Source of the DNA: JACVRW01 sp963733885 | GTDB lineage: Bacteria > Actinomycetota > Thermoleophilia > Solirubrobacterales > Thermoleophilaceae | Length of the DNA stretch: 64,000 nucleotides | Reading direction: 5' to 3' | Assembly (NCBI GenBank): GCA_963733885.1 | Contig: CAVTES010000005.1 | Location: 186,001 to 250,000 of the forward strand | In this document: positions 1-9,022 of the stretch, piece after piece | Layout: each line of letters starts with the position of its first letter | Numbering within the stretch: position 1 is the first letter of the stretch | Translations under genes and position numbers: made by a program | The notes under the pieces: model-generated | Told to the model about the DNA's origin: nothing | The model's database searches: none | The model's input: the letters and a program-made list of their open reading frames with translations, nothing else

Positions 1-1827
1 AGGTTGACCGTCGCCGGGTCGAGCGCAGGGTCGCCCACCGGCTGGGAGCCGAGCGGGTCGAGGCGAGCGGCGAGGTGCCCGTGCATCCGGTGGGCCTTGA
101 CGATGCTGGTGGCCGCCTGCACCGCCTGGAGCAGCGCCTCGTCCGCCACCGCCGGGGCCGCCGGGATGGTGGCGGCGGGCACCGGCTCGGCCGCGGTCAC
201 GGCGGCGGCGCCGGCCTCGCCACGCACGACGCTGTCCACGCCGAGCGCTCCGAGCACGTCCTCGTAGAAGCCCTGCTCGCCCTGCAGCAGCTGGTCGATC
301 TCCCGCAGGAACGCGCCGGACTCGGCGCCCTGGATTACGCGATGGTCGTAGGTCGAGGTCATCGTCATGACCTTCTGCACGCCGAGCTCCTTGAGCTGCT
401 CGGGCTGGACCGCGTTAAGGCCGGGCGGGTAGCCGATCGCCCCGGTGGCAACGATGGTGCCCTGGCCGGGCATCAGGCGCGGCACGCTCGCCACGGTGCC
501 GATGCCGCCGGGGTTGGTGAGCGTGATGTTGGCGCCCTGGTAGGCGTCCGGGGGCAGCGTGTTGTCGCGTGCGCCGGCGACCAGCTCGTCGTAGCGGGCC
601 ACGAACTCCGCGAATCCGAGCGCGCTCGCGCCCTTGACGACCGGCACGACCAGCGACCGGCTTCCGTCCTTGCGCTCCACGTCCACGGCGAGGCCGAGGC
701 TGAGTGTGGAGGGGATCACGCGCTGAGGCTTGCCGTCGGTCTCGGTGAACGAGTGCCCCATGACGGGCATGTCGCGAGCTGCGCGGACGATCGCCCAGGC
801 GATGATGTGCGTGAAGCTGATGCGCTTGCCGGCCGCCTTCAGGTCCTTGCGGCGGGCGTCGAGTACGTCCACCGGGGCGGTGCGGAAGCTCGTGGCGGTC
901 GGAATGGAGCGGCTTTCGTCCATGAAGCGGGCGAGCATGGCCGCGGGGCCGCGAATGGGCTTGAGCTCGGCTTCGGAGGAGGGCGGGGCCGCGGCGCCGT
1001 CGCCGGTGCGGGTGGGCGCTCCGTTCCCCTCGATGGCCGCCAGCACGTCGTCCTTTGTGACCCGGCCGCGCGGGCCGCTTCCCGAGATCGAGCGGAGGTC
1101 GATGCCGTGGGCGTCCGCGATGCGCGCCGCCACCGGGGTGGCGTTCTCGGCGCCGTTGCCGGTCCCAGCGGGGGCGCGGTCGGACACGGGCTTCGCGTCG
1201 GTCGGCTCAGCCGACGGCCGCACCGGGCCGGCCGGCGCACCCGCCCCGGCTGCGATCCGGCAGAGCACGGCGCCGACGGCGATCGTCGAGTCCGGCTCGG
1301 CGAGGATCTCCGCCACCGTGCCCGCCACCGGAGCGGGCACCTCGGCGTCGACCTTGTCGGTGGAGATCTCGACCAAGACGTCGTCCACGGCGACCGTGTC
1401 GCCCGGATCGACGCGCCACTCGAGCACGGTGCCCTCGGCGACGGAGTCGCCCATCTCCGGAAAGACGACGTCGACGAGCTCGCCCTCGGCGGAGGCGAGT
1501 TCGTTCGGAGTCGGTCGTGGCGGCCTCGCGGGCGGGCTCGCTGGGCTCGCTCGGTGCCGGGGCTGCCCCGTTCCCGTCCACCTCGATCTCGCCCAGCGGG
1601 GCGCCCACCTGCACGGTGGAGTCGGGCTCGGCGAGGATCTTCGTCAGCGTCCCGGCGGCTGGCGCGGGCACCTCGGCGTCAACCTTGTCGGTCGAGACCT
1701 CCACGAGGGGCTCGTCCGCCGCCACGCGGTCGCCCACCTGCTTCAGCCACTCGAGGATCGTGCCCTCGGTGACCGACTCGCCCATCTGGGGCATCGTTAT
1801 CTGCACGGTCGTCGCGCGAGTGGCCAT
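1..1827 (-). CDS. kgd: Multifunctional 2-oxoglutarate dehydrogenase E2-E1 fusion, C-terminus outside the window, one frameshift
   Basis: TCA-cycle enzyme converting 2-oxoglutarate to succinyl-CoA. From the ATG at 1827 the chain shows a lipoyl domain (VSTDKVDAEVPAP), a one-base frameshift near 1500, a second lipoyl domain (EISTDKVDAEVPAP), a peripheral-subunit-binding segment (GSGPRGRVTKDDV), the E2 acyltransferase domain ending in the active-site motif DHRVIQGAESG, and the start of the E1 thiamine-diphosphate domain (HGHLAARLDPLG) that runs off at base 1. The E2-E1 fusion is the Kgd/OdhA type of actinobacteria; known corynebacterial and mycobacterial forms lack N-terminal lipoyl domains, so this form is unusual. 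Removing one A of the AA at 1500-1501 joins the frames. A TTG at 1839 is an alternative start. The gene follows the DUF1232 gene by 8 bases. Confidence 0.9.
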
Positions 1828-1835
1828 CCCTTCGG

Positions 1836-2144
1836 TCAACCATACCCAGCCAGACGAAGGACGACATTGAGTGTTCGCGCCGAACCAGGCCAGTGCTCGG
1901 CGACCACCTCCGGTCCCGCCGATCGCACCACCCCGCGCAGCGCCACGGCGGCGACGGCGGCGTCGTCCAGATGGCCGATCACCGGGATGAAATCCGGGAG
2001 CAGGTCGATCGGCGAAACGAGGTAGGCGCCGAGCACGATCAGCTGAAGCCGCCGCGGCAGCGAAACGCGGCGGTCGCGGGCGAGCCGCAGGAAGAGGCTC
2101 CCCAGCTCGGGGACCACGCGAGCGAGCTCTTTGACGCGGGACAC
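1836..2144 (-). CDS. Small DUF1232 (YkvA-like) membrane-associated protein
   Basis: A 102-residue protein with the DUF1232 core: a hydrophobic stretch LIVLGAYLVSPIDLLPDFIP followed by VIGHLDDAAV. The SPIDLLPDFIPVIG signature is diagnostic of the family, whose function is not established. The start is taken as the GTG at 2142-2144 because family similarity begins within a few residues of it; no convincing ribosome-binding site precedes it. Its stop lies 8 bases upstream of the kgd ATG on the same strand, so the two may be co-transcribed. Confidence 0.7.
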   Translation of the reverse strand: MSRVKELARVVPELGSLFLRLARDRRVSLPRRLQLIVLGAYLVSPIDLLPDFIPVIGHLDDAAVAAVALRGVVRSAGPEVVAEHWPGSARTLNVVLRLAGYG

Positions 2145-2216
2145 ACCATCAGTTTGGCTATTCGTCGCGGCGAATGCAGAGGTGGCTTGAGGCGCCCACC
2201 GGTAGCGTGCCGCGCC

Positions 2217-3827
2217 ATGGCCGAGCGGCGCCGCAAGTTCTGGGGCTGGGGCTACGAGCACGAGCAGCCGCCGGCGGCGGAGGTCGAGCAGGCGGGCCGC
2301 GGCGCGCGGGAGCATCTCGGCTTCGGGCCGGCGGAGGTGGAGCCGCCGCCTCGGCTGGTGGACATCCGGCTGCCGCCACCCCGCGTCGAGCCTCCCTCCT
2401 CGCTCGCCGCCGTTTGCAGCAGCGACACCTACGAGCGCGCCTCGCACGCCTACGGCAAGGCGTATCGCGACCTGGTACGCGCCTTCCGCGGGCGCTTCGA
2501 CCATCCGCCCGACGTGGTCGCCCACCCGCGCGACGAGCGGGAGGTCGAGGAGCTGCTCGACTGGTGCGCCGATTCCGGGGCCGCCGCTATCCCGTTTGGC
2601 GGGGGCACCAGCGTGGTGGGCGGGGTGGAGCCGCGCGTGCCGCACGATGCGGTCGTGACGATCGACCTCAAGCGGATGAACCAGGTGCTCGAGGTGGACC
2701 CGGTGTCGCGTGCCGCGCGCATCCAGGCAGGGGCGACGGGACCCGAGCTCGAGGAGCAGCTGAGGCGCCACGGCATGACCCTGCGCCACTACCCGCAGTC
2801 GTTCGAGCTCTCCACGCTCGGAGGCTGGATCGCGACGCGCGCGGGCGGCCACTTCGCGACGCTCCACACCCACATCGACGACTTCGTCGAGTCCGTCCGT
2901 GCGATCACCCCCAGCGGCGCCTGGGAGAGCCGCCGCCTGCCCGGCTCCGGCGCGGGGCCGAGTCCGGACCGGCTCCTGATCGGCTCCGAGGGGATCCTGG
3001 GCGTGATCACCGAGGCCTGGGTGCGGGTTCAAGAGCCGCCGGCGTTCAAGGAGTCGGCGGCGGTGCTGTTCGATAGCTTCGCGCAGGGAGCCGAGGCGGC
3101 GCGCGGGCTCGCGCAGTCGCGGCTGTTCCCGTCGAACTGCCGGCTGCTCGACCCGGGCGAGGCGGCGCTCACGAACGCTGCTCCCGACGGCCGCGCGCTC
3201 CTCGTGCTCGGCTTCGAGGGCCCGCTCCCGGTGGGCGGTTCGATGACGCAGGCGCTGGAGCTCTGCCGCGATCACGGCGGCGACCCGCGTGAGCGGCGCG
3301 GCGAGTCCGAGGGCCGGTGGCGGGAGGCTTTCTTGAGCGCCCCCTACCTGCGCGACACGCTCGTGGCAGCCGGCGTGCTCGCAGAGACGTTCGAGAGCGC
3401 GGTCACGTGGGATCGGTTCGAGACCTTCGTGAGCGAGGTTCGGGAGCGAACCGAGGCCGCGCTGCCCGGCGAGGCGCAGGTGACCTGCCGGCTCACGCAC
3501 GTCTACCCGGACGGCGCGGCGCCCTACTTCACCGTCCTTGCGCCGGCGCGGCGGGGCGCCGAGCTCGAGCAGTGGGACGAGGTGAAGGAGGCGGCGTCTG
3601 ACGCGATCGCCGTCGCCGGCGGGACCATCACGCACCACCACGCCGTGGGCCGCGACCACCGGCCCTGGTACGACGGCCAGCGCCCCGGCCCGTTCGCCGA
3701 GGCGCTCCGCGCGGCCAAGGCCGCGGTCGACCCGGCGGGGATCCTCAACCCGGGCGTCCTGATCGACCCCGCCCGCGGGGGGTCAGACCCCTTGAGTCGC
3801 GGACACTCAGGGGGTCAGACCCCTTGA
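2217..3827 (+). CDS. FAD-linked oxidase of the alkyldihydroxyacetonephosphate synthase/GlcD type
   Basis: A 536-residue flavoprotein. The N-terminus RRKFWGWGYE, the FAD-binding PCMH segment (AAIPFGGGTSVVGGVEP at about residue 125, ELSTLGGWIATRAGG, LLIGSEGILGVITEAWV) and the C-terminal THHHAVGRDHRPWY with its histidine triplet match the bacterial AGPS-like branch of vanillyl-alcohol-oxidase flavoproteins. AGPS exchanges the acyl chain of acyl-DHAP for a fatty alcohol in ether-lipid synthesis; related bacterial proteins oxidise 2-hydroxyacids, so the substrate is open. The last 15 codons are encoded by the 32-bp repeat at 3778-3855, which also supplies the stop codon, so the original C-terminus may have been altered. 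Confidence 0.8.
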   Translation: MAERRRKFWGWGYEHEQPPAAEVEQAGRGAREHLGFGPAEVEPPPRLVDIRLPPPRVEPPSSLAAVCSSDTYERASHAYGKAYRDLVRAFRGRFDHPPDVVAHPRDEREVEELLDWCADSGAAAIPFGGGTSVVGGVEPRVPHDAVVTIDLKRMNQVLEVDPVSRAARIQAGATGPELEEQLRRHGMTLRHYPQSFELSTLGGWIATRAGGHFATLHTHIDDFVESVRAITPSGAWESRRLPGSGAGPSPDRLLIGSEGILGVITEAWVRVQEPPAFKESAAVLFDSFAQGAEAARGLAQSRLFPSNCRLLDPGEAALTNAAPDGRALLVLGFEGPLPVGGSMTQALELCRDHGGDPRERRGESEGRWREAFLSAPYLRDTLVAAGVLAETFESAVTWDRFETFVSEVRERTEAALPGEAQVTCRLTHVYPDGAAPYFTVLAPARRGAELEQWDEVKEAASDAIAVAGGTITHHHAVGRDHRPWYDGQRPGPFAEALRAAKAAVDPAGILNPGVLIDPARGGSDPLSRGHSGGQTP

Positions 3828-3855
3828 GTCGAGGGCACTCAGGGGGTCAGACCCC
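3778..3855. repeat. Tandem 32-bp repeat with a GGGGTCAGACCCC palindrome
   Basis: Two full 32-bp units (3778-3809 and 3810-3841) and a partial third (from 3842) each begin with GGGGGTCAGACCCC, a palindromic core, followed by TTGAGTCG and a slightly variable CACTCA tail. The array spans the stop codon of the oxidase and the putative start of the hydrolase. It looks like a mobile or expandable short palindromic repeat. It is too short and too regularly adjacent, without spacers, to be a CRISPR array. Confidence 0.85.
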
Positions 3856-4846
3856 TCGTAGGCGCGAGCTCTCCCGGGCGGACCGCGTGCTGCCCGGCCT
3901 CTGGCGCCTGCGCCTCCCGCTGCCCTGGCCCGGCGTGCCTCATGTGAACGCCTTCGCGATCGCCGCGGTGGACGGCGTGGTGCTGGTGGACACCGGCCTG
4001 CACGAGCCGGGCGCCATGCTCCAACTCGAGAGGGCGCTCTACCAGGCGGGCCTCCGGATCGAGCACGTGCGCCTGCTCGTGTGCACCCACGCGCACTCGG
4101 ACCACTACGGGCTCGCGGGGCCGATCATGGAGCGCTCGGGCTGCGAGCTGTGGATGCACCCGAACCACGAGCACATGACCAAGGCCGCGCGGGACCCGGA
4201 CCGCGACTTCGAGCGCCGCCTCGAAGTGGCCCGCCAGAGCGGCGTGCCGGCCGCCGCGCTTGCCGAATACGAGTCCGCGCGGCGCGGCCGGGGCTGGGGC
4301 ATCGCCGACGTCGTCCTGCCGGACCGCGACCTTGTGGCGGGCGTGGAGGTCGAGACCGATCTCGGCGTCTGGCGGGCCCACGAGACGCCGGGCCACGCGC
4401 CCTCACACGTCGTGCTGCACCAGCCGGAGCGCGGGCTCCTCCTGTCGGGGGACCACCTGCTCGGCCGCGTCTCGCTGTACTACGACTACGGCTATACGCC
4501 CGACCCTGCGGGCGAGTTCCTGGAGAGCCTCGACGTGGTCCACGGCCTCGATGTGCAACTCGTCCTGGCGGGCCACGGCCGGCCGGTGCGCGACGCGCGG
4601 GCGCTGACCGAGGCCAATCGCAGTGCGGTGGGAGCCAAGCTCGACCGGGTTCGCGCCGCCATCGCCGCCGCTCCGTGCACACCCTTCGACCTCGTCCCGG
4701 AGGTGATCGAGACGGAGCTGCCGCCAGCGATGATGGTCGGCTGGGGCCTGTCGGAGACCCTCACCTATCTGAACCACCTGGAGCGCCGTGGAGAGGCGGC
4801 GAGGGTGGACGGGTCAGAGCCCGAGCGGTGGGCGCCGGCGGGCTGA
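3824..4846 (+). CDS. Metallo-beta-lactamase-fold hydrolase
   Basis: A 340-residue protein with the metal-binding signature THAHSDHYG, later ligands in HETPGHAPSH and SGDHLLG, and LAGHGRP near residue 250, followed by an alpha-helical C-terminal extension (PPAMMVGWGLSETLTYLNHL) typical of the hydrolase group with a winged-helix-like tail. The substrate cannot be told; glyoxalase II-like thioesters, lactones and phosphodiesters are all possible. The TTG start at 3824 lies inside the 32-bp repeat and overlaps the upstream stop codon; a GTG at 3887 is an alternative start closer to the conserved domain. The gene ends inside the terminator hairpin at 4832-4858. Confidence 0.8.
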   Translation: MSRGHSGGQTPRRRELSRADRVLPGLWRLRLPLPWPGVPHVNAFAIAAVDGVVLVDTGLHEPGAMLQLERALYQAGLRIEHVRLLVCTHAHSDHYGLAGPIMERSGCELWMHPNHEHMTKAARDPDRDFERRLEVARQSGVPAAALAEYESARRGRGWGIADVVLPDRDLVAGVEVETDLGVWRAHETPGHAPSHVVLHQPERGLLLSGDHLLGRVSLYYDYGYTPDPAGEFLESLDVVHGLDVQLVLAGHGRPVRDARALTEANRSAVGAKLDRVRAAIAAAPCTPFDLVPEVIETELPPAMMVGWGLSETLTYLNHLERRGEAARVDGSEPERWAPAG

Positions 4847-4858
4847 GCCCGCCGGCGC
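4832..4858. terminator. Perfect 12-bp hairpin with the stop codon as loop
   Basis: GCGCCGGCGGGC (4832-4843) and GCCCGCCGGCGC (4847-4858) are perfectly complementary; the three loop bases are the TGA stop of the hydrolase gene. It sits between convergent genes and can form on either transcript. There is no long U tract. Confidence 0.6.
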
Positions 4859-4866
4859 ACTGTCGC

Positions 4867-7800
4867 TCAGTCGATGAGGCCGCCCAGAGCGCGGCGGAGC
4901 AGGTCCGTCCGCTGTACAGGCGACTCGAGCTGCTCGATGCCGAAGCCGAGCAGCAGGGTGTCCTCCGTGGAGGTACCGCCGATCACGTCGACCTTCTCGC
5001 CGATCTGCCAGTTGCCCGAGTTGGGCGGGCTGCCGGCCGGCGGGCCGCCGACGCTCCAGCTCGTCGCGCCCTCGAAACCGTCCTCCGATTCCACACCGTC
5101 GATCACGACGCGCGTGTCGTCGACGAACGCTCCCACGCCGCCCGTGCCCGGGTCGGTCACGTAGGTGATGGACAGCTCGACCTCCTGGGCGAGGTAATCG
5201 CTCAGGTCGAACGCCACCTCCTGCCAGCCGTCGGTGGTCCCGGTGAACGAGTTCCACCTCCCGCCGTTCGGCCCCGGCTGCGTGCAGTCGGCGCCGCCGA
5301 GGTAGTTCCTCAGGAACGGGTGCGAGTCGAACAGGAAGCCGTCGTCCGCGCATTCCGAGGGCGGGGTGGTCGAGGTTGCGACTTCCGATCCCGGCGCCGT
5401 GGGCAGCGTTGTCCAGTCGGCCTGCCCGGGCGTGCGGGCCTCCACGATCACGTGGTCGTAGCCCTCCTCGCTGCTAAGGAGCAGCTGGAACCCGAGCTCG
5501 GCGCTTTCGGCCTCGCTGAGGTCCACCGTCCTGGTCAGCCGCATGTACGACTCGTCCGCGTGCAGGGCCGCCGCGTAGCGGTTGCCCTCGACCGGCGGGA
5601 ACGCGTAGTCCGCCGACCCCTCGCTTGCGAACTGCGGGAACTGCGCAGGCGGGAGCACGTTGCTGGTCGGCGTGAACACGCCCGCCTCGTTGACGGGGTT
5701 GCTCGGAGCGCCGGCGATGCGGCCCTGGAACCCGGTGATCGGGTCGGCGATGCCCGCGACGTCGGTGACGCCGCCAGTGCTGGTGCGCGCGAAGGCGCCC
5801 AGCCAGTACTGGCGGAAGTCGTCCGCCAGGATCAGGCAGTCCTCGAAGAACCCCTCGTTCGAGGTGATGAAGCAGTTGGACGTGTCATCCCCGTTCGCGG
5901 CGTAATACAGGCCGCCGATGACATCGCTGAACCCCGGGAGGCCTTGGTGCTGCACGGTCTCGCCCGCGTGGATCAGCTTGCCCCCGTCGTTGAGGTAGTC
6001 GCGGACGGCCATCGTGAGGTACTGCTGCCGCTCGGCCACGCCCATCTCCGGGAGGTTGACGCCGAGCCACGTCTCCGTGAGGACGTCGTGCGGGTCCCGC
6101 GTGACTCGGTTGTCGCCGACGTACCAGACCACGGCGTCGTAGTGAGACAGCACGCCGAGGTCGTGCGGCACGCCGTCGGCGTCGAGGTCCCACACGTCGG
6201 TGTCGTATCCGGCGGCGTCGATGGCCGCCACGTGCTCCTCGACGTACTTCGGCCCGTCCGTGGGAGCCGGGAGCGGATCGACGCCCTTGTAGTCCTCGTT
6301 CACCAGCACGAGCACGTCGGCGCCGGTGTCGTTCTCCACCGTGTAGGTGAAGCGCTCGCTCTCGACGTCGCGGTCGCGATCGTCGCCGTCGCGGCCACGG
6401 CTGTCGTCGTCATCGTCGTCGTCACCGCCGCGACGGTCCTCCTCGGCGGTGAACCAGACGGTCACTTCGTCGCCGTCGTCCGCGCCGCGCACGAGGCCGC
6501 GCAGTTCGGCGTAGTACTCGTCGTTCTCGTCTCCTCCGTAGCGCTCGCCGCTCTCCCACTCCGAGACGCGCGCGGTCTGCGTGCGGCCGTCGTTGACCCG
6601 GTACCGCAGGCGGACGTCGTCGAGCGCCCGTTTGGCCCATACGGCCACCGTCTGCGGGTCGCCGCGCGACACGGTGAATTTGTCGACGCGGAAGTCCTCG
6701 GCCTCGCGGCCCACGGCCGACTCGGGATCGTCCGGATCGTCGGCGGACTCCGCGACCGACAGCGCGAATGGGATGTTCTTCTCGAACTCGGCCTGCACGA
6801 GACCCTCGTCGTCCGGGAACTCGAACCCGCTGCCGCAGTCCGCGGCCACCCACTCGTCGTCGGGGACGGAGTTCGAGGCCGCCTCGCAGGTCGACATTTC
6901 GGGCGTGAAGCCGAGCGTGCCGTACCGCTCCGTCAGGTGCGTGTCGGTGTCGCCGTTCGTCGTGTAGAGCTCGGCCGAGACGTCGGGGTCGTATCCCTCG
7001 ATCGCCGGCTCCCGATCGTCACCCGCCATCGCCTCGTAGATCACGTGATCGGGCGTGGGGGTCGCCACCTGCCAGCCGGTGCCGTAAAGCAGCAACTCGG
7101 CGGCCGAGTGGTAGTTGACGAGGAACTCGAATCCGATGCGCTTGGCGAAGCGATCGAGCGCCTGCGTCTCGGGCTCCGAGTTCGGCGAGGGGCCGCGATA
7201 GGTCTCGCTCGGTGTGCTCGGCGAGGAACCCTCGTTGTCGTAGCCCCACTTGTAGGCGTAGTTCCGGTTCAGGTCGACGCCGTCGCCCGGGGTGATGTTC
7301 CCGTCGCCGTTGTTGTCGCGCAGGTTCTTGCGCCACAGCCGCTGGCCGGGCTGGAAGGAGAAGTCGTAGCCGTCCGGGTTCGCCACCGGCACCAACCACA
7401 GCTCCCGCTCCTCCACCAACCGACGGATCTGCGTGTCTCCGCTCTCGTAGCCGTCGAGGTACTGGTGCATGAGCCGGCGGATCATCTCCGGCGTGATCCA
7501 CTCGCGCGCGTGCTGTGCGCCGAGGTACAGCACGGCCGGCTTCTTGCCGTCGCGGACGCGATCCGCGTCTTCGCTCACCTTGAGCGCGATGATCTCCTGC
7601 CCGTTGACCGTTTCGCCGACGGTCACGAGCTTGGTGATCCGGCGGTTGGCGGCCGCGGCCTGCTCGAACTCCTCCTTGAGTCCGCCGGCACCGGCGTAGC
7701 GCCGAAAGACCCCGTCGCCGGCGGCGGCCTGCAGCGTCGCGCGCTGGGCCGCGGTCCGGCCGTCGATCCGCTTGAGCGTCAGGTCTACGCCGTCGCGACG

Positions 7801-8061
7801 AAGCGAGGCGGCCTGTGCCCCGCTCAGGATGGCCTCGACCCTGACCTGGCCGGCCTTCCCCGAGCGTGCGGGCGTGAGCTCCAGCTCATTGCGGTCGACG
7901 CCGAGGTCGACGATCTCGGCCACCTCGTCGGCCGGCACCGTGCCGGTGTAGACGTCGAGCTTGTCGCCTGCGCTGTTCTGCGCGCCGGCGGTGAATCCCG
8001 TCGCCAGCAGCACGGCAAGCATCGAAGCGGTCGCAAGGGATGCGACCAAAAAGCGCTTCAC
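4867..8061 (-). CDS. Large secreted zinc carboxypeptidase (peptidase M14) with accessory C-terminal domains
   Basis: A 1,064-residue exported protein. The GTG start at 8061 follows a GGGGG ribosome-binding stretch and opens a signal peptide ending near AGAQ (residue 27). The M14 domain carries zinc ligands H184 and E187 (GAQHAREW), H318 (NYHSAAE) and catalytic E388 (GFTPEMS), plus the substrate residues in DLNRNY. After it come a beta-sandwich-like region, an Asp-rich linker near residue 640, a region resembling a type-1 glutamine-amidotransferase-like fold (DVLVLVNEDYKG), and a C-terminal MAM or jelly-roll-like segment with AFVDDTRVVIDG. The domain calls after residue 420 are inferred from residue patterns. 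It probably degrades extracellular protein. It follows metF by 41 bases on the same strand. Confidence 0.85.
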   Translation of the reverse strand: MKRFLVASLATASMLAVLLATGFTAGAQNSAGDKLDVYTGTVPADEVAEIVDLGVDRNELELTPARSGKAGQVRVEAILSGAQAASLRRDGVDLTLKRIDGRTAAQRATLQAAAGDGVFRRYAGAGGLKEEFEQAAAANRRITKLVTVGETVNGQEIIALKVSEDADRVRDGKKPAVLYLGAQHAREWITPEMIRRLMHQYLDGYESGDTQIRRLVEERELWLVPVANPDGYDFSFQPGQRLWRKNLRDNNGDGNITPGDGVDLNRNYAYKWGYDNEGSSPSTPSETYRGPSPNSEPETQALDRFAKRIGFEFLVNYHSAAELLLYGTGWQVATPTPDHVIYEAMAGDDREPAIEGYDPDVSAELYTTNGDTDTHLTERYGTLGFTPEMSTCEAASNSVPDDEWVAADCGSGFEFPDDEGLVQAEFEKNIPFALSVAESADDPDDPESAVGREAEDFRVDKFTVSRGDPQTVAVWAKRALDDVRLRYRVNDGRTQTARVSEWESGERYGGDENDEYYAELRGLVRGADDGDEVTVWFTAEEDRRGGDDDDDDDSRGRDGDDRDRDVESERFTYTVENDTGADVLVLVNEDYKGVDPLPAPTDGPKYVEEHVAAIDAAGYDTDVWDLDADGVPHDLGVLSHYDAVVWYVGDNRVTRDPHDVLTETWLGVNLPEMGVAERQQYLTMAVRDYLNDGGKLIHAGETVQHQGLPGFSDVIGGLYYAANGDDTSNCFITSNEGFFEDCLILADDFRQYWLGAFARTSTGGVTDVAGIADPITGFQGRIAGAPSNPVNEAGVFTPTSNVLPPAQFPQFASEGSADYAFPPVEGNRYAAALHADESYMRLTRTVDLSEAESAELGFQLLLSSEEGYDHVIVEARTPGQADWTTLPTAPGSEVATSTTPPSECADDGFLFDSHPFLRNYLGGADCTQPGPNGGRWNSFTGTTDGWQEVAFDLSDYLAQEVELSITYVTDPGTGGVGAFVDDTRVVIDGVESEDGFEGATSWSVGGPPAGSPPNSGNWQIGEKVDVIGGTSTEDTLLLGFGIEQLESPVQRTDLLRRALGGLID

Positions 8062-8102
8062 GGTACCCCCAAAAAGTCGTGAACGGCGGCGAGGGTAGCC
8101 GC

Positions 8103-9005
8103 TCAGACCCGAGCTGTCGCCCGCGTCCAGGGGTGCGCCGCGCGCAGCGCCGCCAGGATGGCGCGTGTTGCAGGCGAGCGGTTGAGCGTGTAAAAGTGGA
8201 TCCCGGGCGCGCCTCGCGCCAGGAGATCGGAGCATTGGAGGGTCGCATAGGCGACCCCGAGCTCGGCAACCGCTTCCGGGTCGTCGGCGCGCCCGTTTAG
8301 CTCGCGCTCGAGTTCCTCCGGGATCGTGGCGCCGCACATCTCCGTGAAGCGCTTGATCTGGCCGTAATTGGTGATCGGCATGATCCCCGGGACGATCGGG
8401 ACGTTGATCCCAGCCGCGCGCGCCTCCTCGACGAAGCCGAAGAAGAGCTCGTTGTCGAAGAACAGCTGCGTGATCAGGAAGCCGGCGCCGGCCTCCTGCT
8501 TCGCGCGCGCGTAGGTCAGGTCGCTCTCGCGGTCGGGCGCGTCAGGATGGATCTCCGGGAAGCAGGCGGCGCCCACACAGAAGTCGAAGCGGTCCCGGAT
8601 CAGGCGGATCAGCTCGACCGAATAGTGGAGGCCGCCCGGATGCGGCCGCCATTCCGTCTCGCCGCGGGGCGGGTCGCCGCGCAGCGCCAGCACGTTGTCG
8701 ACGCCGGCGGCATCAATCTCGCCAAGGATCTCCACCAGCCGCTCCGCCGGCTCGCCCACGCAGGAGAGGTGCGCCATCGCCTCGATGCCGAGGTCCTGCT
8801 TGATCCATCTCGTCAGCTCGACCGTGCTGCTGCGCGTGGTCCCGCCGGCCCCGTACGTCATAGACACGAAGTCGGGCGCGTCGTCCCGCAGCACCTCGAG
8901 CGTGCCCTCTAGCGTCTGATGGCCCTCGTCGGTCTTGGGCGGGAAGAACTCGAAGGAGAAGACCGGGCGTTGCTGGCCCAGCAGCTCGGCTATGCGCATG
9001 CGCAA
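8103..9005 (-). CDS. metF: 5,10-methylenetetrahydrofolate reductase
   Basis: A 300-residue flavoenzyme reducing methylene-THF to methyl-THF for methionine synthesis. The family N-terminus FSFEFFPPKTDEG is present, with VSMTYGAGGTTR, NVLALRGDPPRG (folate and FAD contacts) and GAACFPEIHPDA. Length fits bacterial MetF. An AAGG lies 7 bases before the ATG at 9005, only 17 bases after the anti-sigma stop, so metF may be read through from the sigma/anti-sigma pair. Confidence 0.95.
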   Translation of the reverse strand: MRMRIAELLGQQRPVFSFEFFPPKTDEGHQTLEGTLEVLRDDAPDFVSMTYGAGGTTRSSTVELTRWIKQDLGIEAMAHLSCVGEPAERLVEILGEIDAAGVDNVLALRGDPPRGETEWRPHPGGLHYSVELIRLIRDRFDFCVGAACFPEIHPDAPDRESDLTYARAKQEAGAGFLITQLFFDNELFFGFVEEARAAGINVPIVPGIMPITNYGQIKRFTEMCGATIPEELERELNGRADDPEAVAELGVAYATLQCSDLLARGAPGIHFYTLNRSPATRAILAALRAAHPWTRATARV

Positions 9006-9022
9006 ACCTTAACACGATCATG

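Noticed and set aside
1..1827. kgd as a pseudogene
   Set aside because: Only one base is extra, all motifs on both sides are intact, and the same kind of indel recurs across the window.
3778..3862. CRISPR array
   Set aside because: Only two and a half directly adjacent units without spacers, and no cas genes.
4081..8082. Very long plus-strand reading frame opposite the zinc carboxypeptidase
   Set aside because: It is an antisense shadow caused by high GC; the minus strand has clear M14 motifs and a signal peptide.
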